A stretch of 64,000 nt of DNA from UBA6918 sp040754425. Lineage in GTDB: Bacteria > Pseudomonadota > Gammaproteobacteria > Burkholderiales > Thiobacillaceae. The notes beneath the pieces are model-generated. The model made no database searches. It was not told the origin of the DNA and saw only the letters and a list, made by a program, of their open reading frames with translations. This document shows, piece after piece, positions 8,385 through 18,225 of the stretch. The translations under genes and the position numbers were made by a program. The stretch is from positions 62,001 through 126,000 of the forward strand of contig JBFMCR010000014.1 in the NCBI GenBank assembly GCA_040754425.1. Direction: 5' to 3'. Numbering within the stretch: position 1 is the first letter of the stretch; each line of letters opens with the position of its first letter.

Positions 8385-9812
8385 CTAGCTGGGCGTGCCC
8401 TTGGTATCCGAGCCGAATTTCCGGCGGCGGAAGCGCTTTTCGCGCCGGGCCTTGTTCATCTCGCGTTCGGTGAGCGGCTTGGCCTTGCGGCCCTCGAAGG
8501 GGTTGGAGCCGTCCCTGAACTCTATCCTGAGCGGCGTGCCCTGCAGCTTGAAGGCCTCGCGGAAAGTGTTCTCGAGATAGCGCCGGTAATCGCGCTGCAC
8601 GTTGCCTACGGCATTGCCGTGGATGACGATGATGGGCGGGTTGCTGCCGCCCTGGTGCGCGAACTTGAGCTTGGGCCGGAACAGGCCGGATTTGGGCGGC
8701 GCATGCTGGGCGGTGGCGGCGAGCAGCACGCGCGTGAGCCTGGGCGTCGGCAGCTTGGCCATGGCCGCGGCATAGGCGGCATCGACGTCCTTCAGCAGCG
8801 CCCCCAGTCCCTGTCCTTTCAGCGCGGAGATGTAATGGAAGCGCGCGAACGACAGGAAGGCCAGTTTTCTTTCCAGGTCGCGCTTGATGTTGCTGCGCGT
8901 GTATTCGTCCAGGCCGTCCCACTTGTTCACCGCCACCACCAGCGCGCGCCCCGCTTCGAGAATGTAGCCGGCGATGTGGGCGTCCTGCTCGGAGATTTCC
9001 GCCTGCGCGTCCAGCACCAGCACGACGACGTTGGCGTCCTCGATGGCTTGCAGGGTCTTGATGACGGAAAACTTCTCCACCGCCTCGAACACCTTGCCCC
9101 GCTTTCTCACGCCGGCGGTGTCGATCAGGGTGTAGTGCCTGCCCTCGCGCTCGAAGTCGATGTAGATCGAGTCGCGCGTGGTGCCCGGCTGGTCGAAGGC
9201 GATCACGCGCTCTTCGCCCACCAGCGCATTGACCAGCGTGGACTTGCCGGCATTGGGGCGGCCGACGATGGCGATGCGCGGGCCCGTGTCCTGCGCCTCT
9301 TCCTCGGCCTCGTGCGCGAACGGGGCCAGCGCGATGTCGACCAACTCGCGTACGCCTTCGCCGTGCGCGCCGGATATGGCCAGCGGCTCGCCCAGGCCCA
9401 GTTCGTGGAATTCGGCCGTGACCACGGCCTGATTCATGCCCTCGCTCTTGTTTACCGCCACATGCACCGGGCAGCGCGCGCGGCGCAGCTTTTGCGCGAT
9501 GGCCTTGTCCTGCGGCGTCAGTCCCTGGCGGCCGTCGACCAGGAACACCACCACGTCGGCTTCGTCGATGGCCTGCAGGGTCTGGCGTGCCATTTCGTGC
9601 AGGATGCCGTCCTTCGCCACCGGCTCCAGGCCGCCGGTGTCCACCACCACATAGGGCTTGTCGCCCACCCGCCCGCGGCCGTAGTGACGGTCGCGCGTGA
9701 GCCCCGGTTGGTCGTGCACCAGCGCGTCGCGGCTCTTGGTCAGCCGGTTGAAGAGGGTGGACTTGCCGACATTGGGACGGCCGACAAGCACGAGGGTGGG
9801 AAGCACGGGCAA
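8385..9812 (-). CDS. der: Ribosome biogenesis GTPase Der (EngA)
   Basis: A 475-residue essential GTPase with two tandem G domains and a C-terminal KH-like domain, acting in 50S subunit maturation. The first P-loop is GRPNVGKST near residue 11 and the second GRPNAGKST near residue 185. DTGG and DTAG switch motifs and NKSE/NKWD base-recognition motifs are present in each half. The C-terminus is highly basic (KARREKRFRRRKFG), as in other betaproteobacteria. It is the last gene of the ndk-to-der operon and follows bamB after about 100 bases. Confidence 0.98.
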   Translation of the reverse strand: MPVLPTLVLVGRPNVGKSTLFNRLTKSRDALVHDQPGLTRDRHYGRGRVGDKPYVVVDTGGLEPVAKDGILHEMARQTLQAIDEADVVVFLVDGRQGLTPQDKAIAQKLRRARCPVHVAVNKSEGMNQAVVTAEFHELGLGEPLAISGAHGEGVRELVDIALAPFAHEAEEEAQDTGPRIAIVGRPNAGKSTLVNALVGEERVIAFDQPGTTRDSIYIDFEREGRHYTLIDTAGVRKRGKVFEAVEKFSVIKTLQAIEDANVVVLVLDAQAEISEQDAHIAGYILEAGRALVVAVNKWDGLDEYTRSNIKRDLERKLAFLSFARFHYISALKGQGLGALLKDVDAAYAAAMAKLPTPRLTRVLLAATAQHAPPKSGLFRPKLKFAHQGGSNPPIIVIHGNAVGNVQRDYRRYLENTFREAFKLQGTPLRIEFRDGSNPFEGRKAKPLTEREMNKARREKRFRRRKFGSDTKGTPS

Positions 9813-9840
9813 TCCTGAGAAACAGTAATAAAGTTCTTAA

Positions 9841-9905
9841 CAAGGAGGACAAGGGGACAGGAGGAAATTCTCATTACCTTCCTCTTGTCCTCATGTCCTC
9901 ATTTG
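9841..9905. repeat. Purine-rich imperfect inverted repeat between bamB and der
   Basis: The left arm AAGGAGGACAAGGGGACAGG, followed by AGGAA, pairs with the TTCCTCTTGTCCTCATGTCC region on the right, with about three mismatches and a loop of roughly ten bases. Within each arm a GGACA unit recurs. The design is the same as in the ispG-hisS gap (13027-13092), although the unit sequence differs. There is no T tract, so it is not a canonical terminator; it may affect mRNA stability inside the operon. Confidence 0.65.
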
Positions 9906-9913
9906 TGGAATTT

Positions 9914-11095
9914 TCAATTCACCTTGAATGCAATGACGCCGCCCTTCACGCTTTGCACCGCGAAGCCGGGGCCGATGTCGATGGGGGTGACGCGGACCTG
10001 GCCGTCGGCCTGCGCGCGCGCGGCGAAGCTGCCGTCCTCGGTGGAAATGAGGTGCACGTAGCCTTCCACATCCGCCACCACCACGTACTTGCCGAAAACC
10101 AGCGGCGCCGTGATCTGGCGGTTGGCGAGCTTGTCCTGACGCCAGGCCGCGCGACCGCTGTCCTTGTCATACGCAGTCACGGCATCCTTGTCGTCGGACA
10201 CATAGACATACAGATCATCCATCGACAGGCCGGCATCGCTGGAAGTATCACGCGACCACAGCTGATTGCCCTTGATGCGGTCGAAGCAGGCGACACGCCC
10301 CTGGTAGGTCACAGCACACACGCGCCGATCATCCAGCGCCGGCATGCCCACCACGTCATTCACGCGCTCGAGCTCGGTGGCGCCGCGCGGCGTGCTGACG
10401 GAGACCTCCCAGACCTGCAAACCGTTGTCCAGCCGGATCGCCGCCATCTTGCCGCCCGGGAAGCCCGCATAAGCCACCCCATCTCTGATGGCGAGCGCGG
10501 AAACCCCTTGCAGCGACAGTGCCGGCAACTGGCGCGTATACAGCCACTTGCGGCTGCCGTCAGCCGCATTCAGTCCATGCACGTGGCCATTGCCGGTGCG
10601 CACCAGCACAAGGTCGCCGGCAACCACGGGCGGCGCCACCACCACGCTGGCCAGATTGACCTCCCAGCGTTTGGCGCCATTGGCCGCATCGAGCGCGATC
10701 AGTTCACCCTTGAGCCCGCCCACCAGCACCAGTCCGGCTCCCGCACCCACGCCGGCAGCCAGTTTCCTGCCCGTGTCGACACGCCAGGCTTCGTTGCCGT
10801 TTTGCAGGCCGAGCCGGACCACGCGGCCGGACTCGCCTGCGGCGTACACCGCGTTCCCGTCCACTGCCGGCATGAACAAGCCGCGCCCGGCCTCGCCGGC
10901 CGACGCCGTCCATGCGCGTGAAAGCCCGGCTTTCTGCACGAATTCGGTCAGGGGAGCGGGCTGGGCTGCACGTTTCTTGCCGAAACCGAACCAGCCGCCC
11001 ACCGTATCGGTGGTTTTGCCAATGGCGCTGCAGCCGCCCAACAGCCCGGCGGACATCAGCAGCACGAACAAGGCGCGCAACGGCTTGCTGTTCAT
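9914..11095 (-). CDS. bamB: Outer-membrane assembly lipoprotein BamB
   Basis: A 393-residue lipoprotein and eight-bladed beta-propeller of the Bam complex. The signal peptide ends at the lipobox LGGC, making C22 the lipidated residue. PQQ-like blade repeats follow (for example GNEAWRVDTG, AKRWEVNLA, GRAAWRQDK). I chose the ATG at 11093-11095 because it gives the signal peptide and overlaps the stop of the upstream yfgM-like gene by four bases (ATGA). A longer reading from 11389 would simply run into that gene. Confidence 0.96.
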   Translation of the reverse strand: MNSKPLRALFVLLMSAGLLGGCSAIGKTTDTVGGWFGFGKKRAAQPAPLTEFVQKAGLSRAWTASAGEAGRGLFMPAVDGNAVYAAGESGRVVRLGLQNGNEAWRVDTGRKLAAGVGAGAGLVLVGGLKGELIALDAANGAKRWEVNLASVVVAPPVVAGDLVLVRTGNGHVHGLNAADGSRKWLYTRQLPALSLQGVSALAIRDGVAYAGFPGGKMAAIRLDNGLQVWEVSVSTPRGATELERVNDVVGMPALDDRRVCAVTYQGRVACFDRIKGNQLWSRDTSSDAGLSMDDLYVYVSDDKDAVTAYDKDSGRAAWRQDKLANRQITAPLVFGKYVVVADVEGYVHLISTEDGSFAARAQADGQVRVTPIDIGPGFAVQSVKGGVIAFKVN

Positions 11096-11733
11096 TTGGC
11101 GGGACCTCCGAGCGAATCCAGTTTCAACTCCACCACGCCGCGCAGCGGGTTGGTTTCCTCCAGCCTGGCATAGGCTGCGGAATAGGCTGCGCGCGCCTGT
11201 CCGCTCTTGCCCTGGGCAAGGTAGACGTCGCCCTTGAGATCGTCGAAGCGCGGGCCGTAGGCATCGGTATGCGCGGCATTCAACTGCCTGAGCGCGCCCT
11301 CGTAATCCTTTTCGTCCAGCAGCAGGCCCGCCAGGCGCAGGCGCGCCACATCGCGCAAGGCCGCTTCCCTGGCATTCTCGACCACCCATTCCAGTTGGGC
11401 CTTCGCGCTTTTGACATCCTTGTTCTGCATGTTGATGCCGGCGAGCAGCATGGCCGCACGGGTGGCATAAGGCGTTCTGCCGTAATTGTCGATGAGCAAC
11501 GCGCCCTGTTCGCGGGCGGTTTTCATGTCGCCGGCGTCAAGCGCCTTGTTCATGCTGTCGTAATGCGCGGCCGCTTCCGCCGCCTGCCTGGCGGCATGGT
11601 TCTGCCAGTACTGGTAGCCGGCCACCGCAATCAGCAGCGCCGACACCCCGTAGATCACGTAATTTCCCCAGCGCTTCCACCACGCCTTCAGGGTCTCCAG
11701 CTGTTCCTGCTCTTCCAGGTCGAATGCCGCCAT
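11092..11733 (-). CDS. yfgM: YfgM-like TPR protein, ancillary SecYEG/periplasmic chaperone factor
   Basis: A 213-residue protein with a single N-terminal membrane anchor (about 28-47, YVIYGVSALLIAVAGYQYWQ) after the typical EEQEQLETLKAWWKRWG segment. A periplasmic tetratricopeptide domain (DUF2133 type) follows. The E. coli homologue contacts the SecYEG translocon and PpiD. The position between hisS and bamB is the family's usual place. It is translationally coupled to bamB. Confidence 0.93.
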   Translation of the reverse strand: MAAFDLEEQEQLETLKAWWKRWGNYVIYGVSALLIAVAGYQYWQNHAARQAAEAAAHYDSMNKALDAGDMKTAREQGALLIDNYGRTPYATRAAMLLAGINMQNKDVKSAKAQLEWVVENAREAALRDVARLRLAGLLLDEKDYEGALRQLNAAHTDAYGPRFDDLKGDVYLAQGKSGQARAAYSAAYARLEETNPLRGVVELKLDSLGGPAK

Positions 11734-11742
11734 CTCTTTTCC

Positions 11743-13002
11743 TTATTCATTCCGCAGAATGTCTGCGGCTTCGTCGATACTCAAAGTTGCCTGTTCGCGC
11801 GCATCGCGCAAGGGCTTCAGCACCAGCGTGGCCTCCGCCGCCTCGTTGTCGCCGATCACCACCGCATGGCGTGCACCGCTGGCGTCGGCCTTTTTCATCT
11901 GTGACTTGAAGCTGCCGCCGCCTGCGTGCATGGCCACCGCGATGCCCTGTTGGCGCAGACGGCGCGCGACCTGCCAGGCCCAGGCGGTGCCGGCTTCGCC
12001 GGCATGCACCAGATAGACGTCGGGCGCGTAGGTCGCGGGCTCGATGCCTTCGATTTCCAGCAGCGCCAGCAGGCGCTCGATGCCCATGGCAAAACCGCAG
12101 GCCGGGGCGGGTTTGCCGCCCAGCTGTTCGATCAGGCCGTCGAAGCGGCCGCCGGCGCAGACCGTACCCTGGGCGCCGAGCTTGTCGGTCACCCATTCGA
12201 ACACGGTGCGATTGTAGTAGTCCAGACCGCGCACGAGCCGTGTGTTGATGCGGTATTCGATGTCGAGATCGCGCAAAAGCTTCTGCAGCGCCTCGAAGTG
12301 GGCGAGCGATTCCTCGTCCAGATCGTCCATCAGCCTGGGCGCGGCTTCCACCAGGGCCTGCATGTCCGGGTTCTTGGTATCGAGGATGCGCAGCGGATTG
12401 CTGTAGAGGCGGCGCTTCGCATCCTCGTCGAGCACGTCGAGATTGGCCTCGAAATACTTGATGAGGCGCTCGCGATGGCGGCGGCGCGCATCGCTGTCGC
12501 CCAGGGTATTGAGTTCCAGCACCGGCGCCACGCCCAGCCGCTTCCACAGATCATGGCTCATGAGAATGTGCTCGGCGTCGACGTCGGGACCGGGAAAACC
12601 CATGGCCTCGACCCCGACCTGGTGGAACTGGCGGTAGCGGCCCTTCTGCGGCCGCTCGTGGCGGAACATCGGGCCCATGTACCACAGGCGCTTGCCGCCG
12701 TCGTACAGGAGGTTGTTCTGCACCACCGCTCGCACGCACGAGGCCGTGCCTTCGGGACGCAGGGTGAGTGACTCGCCGTTTAGCTCGTCGACGAAGGTGT
12801 ACATCTCCTTTTCCACGATGTCGGTGACTTCGCCGATTGCACGCTTGAACAGCGCCGTGTGTTCGAGAATGGGCGTGCGAATCTCTCGGTAGCCGTAGCT
12901 TGCCAGCCATGTACGCACCGTGTCCTCGAAAAACCGCCAGGTATCGGCGTCCTGCGGCAGCACGTCGTTCATGCCGCGGACGCTTTGCAGGTTATTGCTC
13001 AT
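11743..13002 (-). CDS. hisS: Histidyl-tRNA synthetase
   Basis: A 419-residue class II aminoacyl-tRNA synthetase that charges tRNA-His. The N-terminus SVRGMNDVLPQD, motif 2 region TLRPEGTASCVRA, the histidine-specific LVRGLDYYNRTVFEW, and motif 3 GFAMGIERLL are present. The C-terminal anticodon-binding domain ends at IDEAADILRNE. Length matches the family. It sits ten bases upstream of yfgM and 93 bases downstream of ispG, with an inverted repeat in that gap. Confidence 0.98.
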   Translation of the reverse strand: MSNNLQSVRGMNDVLPQDADTWRFFEDTVRTWLASYGYREIRTPILEHTALFKRAIGEVTDIVEKEMYTFVDELNGESLTLRPEGTASCVRAVVQNNLLYDGGKRLWYMGPMFRHERPQKGRYRQFHQVGVEAMGFPGPDVDAEHILMSHDLWKRLGVAPVLELNTLGDSDARRRHRERLIKYFEANLDVLDEDAKRRLYSNPLRILDTKNPDMQALVEAAPRLMDDLDEESLAHFEALQKLLRDLDIEYRINTRLVRGLDYYNRTVFEWVTDKLGAQGTVCAGGRFDGLIEQLGGKPAPACGFAMGIERLLALLEIEGIEPATYAPDVYLVHAGEAGTAWAWQVARRLRQQGIAVAMHAGGGSFKSQMKKADASGARHAVVIGDNEAAEATLVLKPLRDAREQATLSIDEAADILRNE

Positions 13003-13026
13003 AACAAAGTCAAAAAAGATCCTTTG

Positions 13027-13092
13027 AACAGGGAGGTTAAGGGAGGCAATGGAGAAAAACCATTCCTCCCGCGCCTCCCCTACCTCCCCGTT
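13027..13092. repeat. Purine-rich imperfect inverted repeat between ispG and hisS
   Basis: The left arm AACAGGGAGGTTAAGGGAGG pairs with the right arm ending CCTCCCCTACCTCCCCGTT with few mismatches, leaving a short loop around position 13060. The GGGAGG unit recurs within each arm. This matches the architecture of the repeats at 9841-9905 and 8071-8384 in the same operon. No U tract is present. Confidence 0.65.
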
Positions 13093-13095
13093 ATT

Positions 13096-14333
<1,238 letters not shown>

Positions 14334-14337
<4 letters not shown>

Positions 14338-15176
14338 GGATTCAGGGTCAACCGTGCAACGTCGACAGAGGTATACGGCTTGAGGTCGATGGCGCGGCCC
14401 TTGTACAGCACTTGCACTTTCGCCGCATTCCCCACCACCAGGTAGAAAGGCGCTTCGCCCTCTATGTCCACGGCCGTACCAGCCGGGTTCAGGCCGGTGT
14501 GCACGATGCGCCCGCTGCTGTCGCGCACCTGCACCCAGGAAATATCATCGAACTGCAGGCGCAGATCGGTTGTCGGAACCGATGCCGCATTGGCTTGGGG
14601 CTGCGCTGCGACAGGCTGTGCCGCGGCGCCTTGCGTTTCGGCGGCCTGCGCCTGCGGCTCGCCTGCCTGGGCAGCAGCCGCCACTGACTGTTCCGGCGCA
14701 GGCAATGCCGTCTGCCCCGCCAATACCGGCGCCGGCGGCGGTGCTGGCGGCGGTACCGACTGCTCGACCGCCGCCGGCGCCGGCACAGCCGCGTCGCTGG
14801 TCAGCCACCAGTACAGCCCCAGCGGGATGGCAACGGCCAGTACCACTGCCGCGATGCCACCCAGCACCCAGGGCGATTTCCAGAATTCCTGGCTGGGCGT
14901 GAACGGCACGCTTTCGGTTTCACGCACCGTCGGCAGTTTGACGCGCGTCATCTGCTCCAGCAGTTCATTGGGGTCCAGCCCCAGCAATTTGGCATAGTTG
15001 CGCACGAAACCGCGCGCGAATACCGGCTGCCCCAGCCTGGAAAAATCTTCGGCCTCGATCGCCTCGATCTGGCGGGCCATCAGGCGCAGGCGGATGCCCA
15101 CATCCTGGATAGTCCAGCCCTTCTCTTCCCGTGCAGCGCGCAGCGTCGCGCCGATTCCGAGCCCTTCTTCGCTCAT
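14334..15176 (-). CDS. rodZ: RodZ-like cytoskeletal/HTH membrane protein
   Basis: A 280-residue protein with an N-terminal helix-turn-helix (about 8-75), one membrane helix (about 112-133), a long Pro/Ala/Gln-rich periplasmic linker and a C-terminal DUF4115 domain (about 205-280, SWVQVRDSSGRIVHTG). This is the RodZ order of domains; RodZ links MreB to cell-wall elongation. The ATG at 15174-15176 overlaps the pilF stop by four bases. An upstream extension in the same frame would only read through pilF. Confidence 0.9.
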
Positions 15177-15949
15177 TCGTATTGCCCTCTCAGCAGCAAT
15201 TGCGTTTCCGGCGCATCCGGGAAATTGCGCCGCAGCTGCTGGTTGTAAACCGCCTCCTGGGCGCGGTCGCCCAGCTTGCGCTCGATCCTCAGGCCCAGCC
15301 AGAGTGATTCGGAGGTGGGCGGGGAAATCTGCTGATAACGCGAAAGCAGCCGCTGCGCCTCGTCGAGGTCGCCGCCCCTGAAATGCAGTTCTGCAAGCCT
15401 GATGAGCGGCAACGGCGCATTCGGCGCAAGCTTGAGCGCCTTTTTGTAATAGGACTCCGCCTGCCTGAGATCGCCTTTCTTCTCGCTGCACAGTGCAGCA
15501 TTGGTCATGGCCTGCTCGGGCTTGTCATACAGCGGATTGCGCATCGCTTCGTTGAACTCGCTCATCCCCTCGTCATGGCGCCCGCGCGTGCACAGAAACC
15601 AGCCGTAGCTGTTATGTGCACCCGAATCCCTGCGGTCGATGTCTATGGCCCTGCGAAAGTTCTCCTCGGCCAGCCTGTCTTCTTCGAGTTCCATGTAAAT
15701 GAGACCCAGCAGGTGGTAGGCGGGGCCGTAGCGGTTGTCCACACTGATGGCCTTGCGCGCCTCGTCCAGCGCGACTTTCATCTGGCCGCGGGCAAAATAG
15801 GCAAACCCCAATTCGGTAAACACTTTGGCTCGCGAGCGCGCCTCGGTCTCCACCGCCGGCCCGCCCACCGACGAGTCGGCCGGCACCGGGCCACCCGTAT
15901 TCGCACAACCGACCAGCGCCAGCACCAACAGCCCTACCACCTTTTTCAT
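15173..15949 (-). CDS. pilF: Type IV pilus biogenesis lipoprotein PilF/PilW (pilotin)
   Basis: A 258-residue TPR lipoprotein with signal peptide and lipobox LVGC, lipidated at C15. Six or so TPR units follow (for example AYHLLGLIYMELEEDRLAEENF). PilF is the pilotin for secretin PilQ multimerisation in the outer membrane. The position between rlmN and rodZ is conserved in proteobacteria. It overlaps both neighbours by four bases. It links this housekeeping operon to the minor-pilin operon at 21707-29411. Confidence 0.95.
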   Translation of the reverse strand: MKKVVGLLVLALVGCANTGGPVPADSSVGGPAVETEARSRAKVFTELGFAYFARGQMKVALDEARKAISVDNRYGPAYHLLGLIYMELEEDRLAEENFRRAIDIDRRDSGAHNSYGWFLCTRGRHDEGMSEFNEAMRNPLYDKPEQAMTNAALCSEKKGDLRQAESYYKKALKLAPNAPLPLIRLAELHFRGGDLDEAQRLLSRYQQISPPTSESLWLGLRIERKLGDRAQEAVYNQQLRRNFPDAPETQLLLRGQYE

Positions 15950-17103
15950 GCAGCATTCCTCTCCATGCGTTTGATCACCCGTCCGGTCTTGTCCGCCACC
16001 TGGCCCGCCAGCTGCCCGCAGGCGGCGTCGATGTCATCGCCGCGCGTCTTGCGCGTGGTCACGACATGGCCTGCCCGCTGCAGGATTTCGCGAAAAGCCT
16101 TCTGTGCATCCGTGCGGCTTTGGGCATAACCCGAATCCGGGAACGGGTTGAAGGGTATCAGGTTGAATTTGCATGGCGTGTCTTTCACCAGTTCAACCAG
16201 TTGCCGCGCGTGCTCAGGCGTGTCGTTCACGCCGGCCAGCATCACGTACTCGAAGGTGATGAAGTCGCGCGGCGCATGTTCGAGATAGCGCCGGCATGCA
16301 GCCAGCAGTTCCTCGAGCGGATACTTCCTGTTGATCGGCACGATGCGGTCGCGCAGTTCGTCGCTGGGCGCGTGCAGGGAAACGGCCAGCGCCACCGGGC
16401 AGCGGGAGGCCAGCCGGTCCATGGCCGGCACGATGCCGGAAGTGGACACCGTCACGCGCCGGCGCGAGAGCCCGTAGGCATGGTCGTCCAGCATGATGTC
16501 AAGCGCGGTGACCACGTTCTCGAAATTGGCCAGCGGCTCGCCCATGCCCATCATCACCACATTCGTCACCGGTCGCTCGCCCCAGCCGGCCTTCTTCAAT
16601 TCGCGCACCGCGTGCCACAACTGGCCGATGATCTCGGCCACCGTGAGATTGCGGTTGAAGCCCTGGCGCCCGGTGGAGCAGAAGGTGCATTCCAGCGCGC
16701 AGCCGACCTGGGACGAGACACACAGTGTTCCACGATAGCGCGGGCCGTCTTCGTCCGTATCGCTATCGCCACAACCGGGCGTGCCTTCCGGAATGAAAAC
16801 GGTTTCGATGCCATTGCGCCGGGCCGGATCGCCGGCAGCTCCACTGCCGGGCCCAACATCGAACAGCCACTTGCGCGTGCCGTCGGCCGAAATCCTGTCG
16901 GCCAGCACACCCGGCGCGCGCACTTCGGCGTTTTTCACGAGCTTCTCACGCAGGCTCCTGGCCAGGTCGGTCATTTGCGCGAAATCAGCCTCCCCCCGCT
17001 GGTGTATCCAGTGGAACACCTGTCTGGCGCGAAACGGCTTCTCGCCCTGGCCGGTCAGCCAGTCGGTGAGTTGCGGGAGGTTGAAATCGAGCAGGTTCTG
17101 CAA
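15946..17103 (-). CDS. rlmN: Dual-specificity RNA methyltransferase RlmN
   Basis: A radical-SAM enzyme that methylates C2 of A2503 in 23S rRNA and A37 in some tRNAs. The cluster motif CALECTFC is followed by STGRQGFNRNL. The family's usual beginning (NLLDF) supports the TTG at 17101-17103, four bases after the ndk stop, giving 385 residues. A longer reading from 17193 would overlap ndk out of frame and is not favoured. The loop between LFDVGPG and RGTLCVSSQVGC is expanded, with an acidic DSDTDEDG stretch not usual for the family. Confidence 0.95.
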   Translation of the reverse strand: MQNLLDFNLPQLTDWLTGQGEKPFRARQVFHWIHQRGEADFAQMTDLARSLREKLVKNAEVRAPGVLADRISADGTRKWLFDVGPGSGAAGDPARRNGIETVFIPEGTPGCGDSDTDEDGPRYRGTLCVSSQVGCALECTFCSTGRQGFNRNLTVAEIIGQLWHAVRELKKAGWGERPVTNVVMMGMGEPLANFENVVTALDIMLDDHAYGLSRRRVTVSTSGIVPAMDRLASRCPVALAVSLHAPSDELRDRIVPINRKYPLEELLAACRRYLEHAPRDFITFEYVMLAGVNDTPEHARQLVELVKDTPCKFNLIPFNPFPDSGYAQSRTDAQKAFREILQRAGHVVTTRKTRGDDIDAACGQLAGQVADKTGRVIKRMERNAA

Positions 17104-17107
17104 TTGC

Positions 17108-17533
17108 TCAACGGGGACAGAGTTCCGTGGTCGAGAAGAAATAGGCAATCTCGACTGCGGCGGTTTCGGGGGCGTCGGAACCGTGCACGGCATTGGCGTC
17201 CACGCTTTGGGCGAAATCGGCGCGGATGGTTCCCGGTTCGGCCTTCTTCGGGTCGGTAGCGCCCATCAGTTCGCGGTTCCTGGCGATGGCGTTTTCGCCT
17301 TCCAGCACTTGTATCATCACCGGGCCGGAAATCATGAATTCGACCAGGTCGTTGTAAAAGGGGCGCTCCTTGTGCACAGCATAGAAACCCTCGGCTTCGC
17401 GGCGCGACAGATGCTTCATCTTGGCAGCCACGATTTTGAGTCCGTTGGTCTCGAAGCGGGAATAGATCTTGCCGATGACGTTCTTGCCGACGGCATCGGG
17501 CTTGATGATGGAAAGGGTGCGTTCAATCGCCAT
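17108..17533 (-). CDS. ndk: Nucleoside diphosphate kinase
   Basis: A 141-residue NDP kinase that equalises nucleoside triphosphate pools through a phosphohistidine. The catalytic histidine lies in NAVHGSDAPETA, preceded by the usual TIRADFAQSVDAN. Length is normal. It is the first gene of the operon running down to der. A good promoter is visible about 60 bases upstream. Confidence 0.98.
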   Translation of the reverse strand: MAIERTLSIIKPDAVGKNVIGKIYSRFETNGLKIVAAKMKHLSRREAEGFYAVHKERPFYNDLVEFMISGPVMIQVLEGENAIARNRELMGATDPKKAEPGTIRADFAQSVDANAVHGSDAPETAAVEIAYFFSTTELCPR

Positions 17534-17874
17534 GGTTTGCTCCGGTTGGGTTCAAAAAAGACTGGAAAAGCCTTGAAAAATTAGCCTGTTATTATAACCC
17601 GGCAGGGGGCGGCCTGTCTTGATTGACCGGCATGGCCAGGCCGGAAACCCCCGCTTTGCCGGATCGCCCGGCAGTGCCGCCGGTGACCCGCTGAAAAAAA
17701 CGCTAGGAGATTTGTCCAAACACGTGTACTGTGCGGTTTATCTGTAGGATTCAAGTACTAAATGCGGCACCCGTTTGACGAGTTTGACGAGTTTTCCTTG
17801 ATTTCGATAGATCCGGGCATGTGCCCACGAGCCTGCAAACAGGCTCTCAATTCATTTTTTTAAGGAAAACTTAA
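17534..17874 (+). promoter_or_regulatory. Divergent ndk/csp intergenic region with cold-shock leader
   Basis: This 341-base gap has no gene. Its left third holds the ndk promoter. The right part is the csp leader: two TTGACG boxes (17775-17780 and 17784-17789) are possible -35 elements, with weak GATAGA at 17806-17811 as -10. Downstream, a perfect 7-bp hairpin GAGCCTG-CAAA-CAGGCTC (17829-17846) is followed after nine bases by a T7 run, and then by an AAGGAAAAC ribosome site. A structured leader is usual for cold-shock genes and could control translation with temperature. Confidence 0.55.
17591..17620 (-). promoter_or_regulatory. Candidate sigma70 promoter for the ndk-to-der operon
   Basis: On the minus strand a perfect -10 hexamer TATAAT (17591-17596) is preceded by AAGACA (17615-17620) at 18 bases, matching four of six -35 positions. 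It lies about 60 bases upstream of the ndk start and faces the operon. This is sequence matching only. Confidence 0.6.
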
Positions 17875-18078
17875 ATGCAAACCGGCATCGTTAAATGGTT
17901 CAATGACACCAAAGGCTACGGCTTCATCACCCCCGACGGCGGCGGCGAAGACCTGTTCGCGCACTTCTCCGAAATCAAGACCAATGGTTTCAAATCCCTG
18001 AAAGAGAACCAGCGCGTGTCTTTTGAAGTGACCACCGGACCCAAAGGCAAACAGGCTGCCAACATCCAGCCCGCCTAA
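17875..18078 (+). CDS. cspA: Cold-shock domain protein (CspA family)
   Basis: A 67-residue single-domain OB-fold protein that binds single-stranded RNA and DNA. RNP1 KGYGFI (13-18) and RNP2 DLFAHF (26-31) are both intact. Length and the N-terminus MQTGIVKWFND are classic for the family. It is monocistronic, with its own leader hairpin and a strong terminator. The paralogue letter cannot be decided from sequence alone. Confidence 0.97.
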   Translation: MQTGIVKWFNDTKGYGFITPDGGGEDLFAHFSEIKTNGFKSLKENQRVSFEVTTGPKGKQAANIQPA

Positions 18079-18097
18079 GCCCGAATCGCACCGAACG

Positions 18098-18126
18098 AAA
18101 AAACCCCGGCATGCCGGGGTTTTTTC
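18098..18126 (+). terminator. Rho-independent terminator after csp
   Basis: A perfect inverted repeat, ACCCCGGC/GCCGGGGT, forms an 8-bp or longer GC-rich stem with A runs on the left and a T6 run on the right, 20 bases after the csp stop. The A and T runs make it potentially bidirectional. Confidence 0.93.
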
Positions 18127-18213
18127 ATGGTGCGCCCGGCAGCCTGCCGGGCATGCGAAGGCGGGAACCGGACGCGGGCTGCTCGCAATAACAACCCCAT
18201 CATCCGGCGTTGT

Positions 18214-18219
18214 TATACT
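18214..18219 (+). promoter_or_regulatory. Candidate -10 element very close to the PDC-sensor gene start
   Basis: TATACT lies only six bases before the ATG at 18226. If used, transcription would begin at or next to the start codon, producing a leaderless mRNA. No Shine-Dalgarno is present and no clear -35 is found 17 bases upstream. Confidence 0.4.
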
Positions 18220-18225
18220 TCAACC

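Noticed and set aside
8334..9818. Long plus- and minus-strand frames overlapping der
   Set aside because: The Der reading has two intact P-loops and full length; the others lack motifs and are Arg/His-rich shadows.
17104..17193. A longer RlmN starting at 17193
   Set aside because: It would overlap ndk by 86 bases out of frame with a Pro-rich leader; homology begins at the TTG at 17103.
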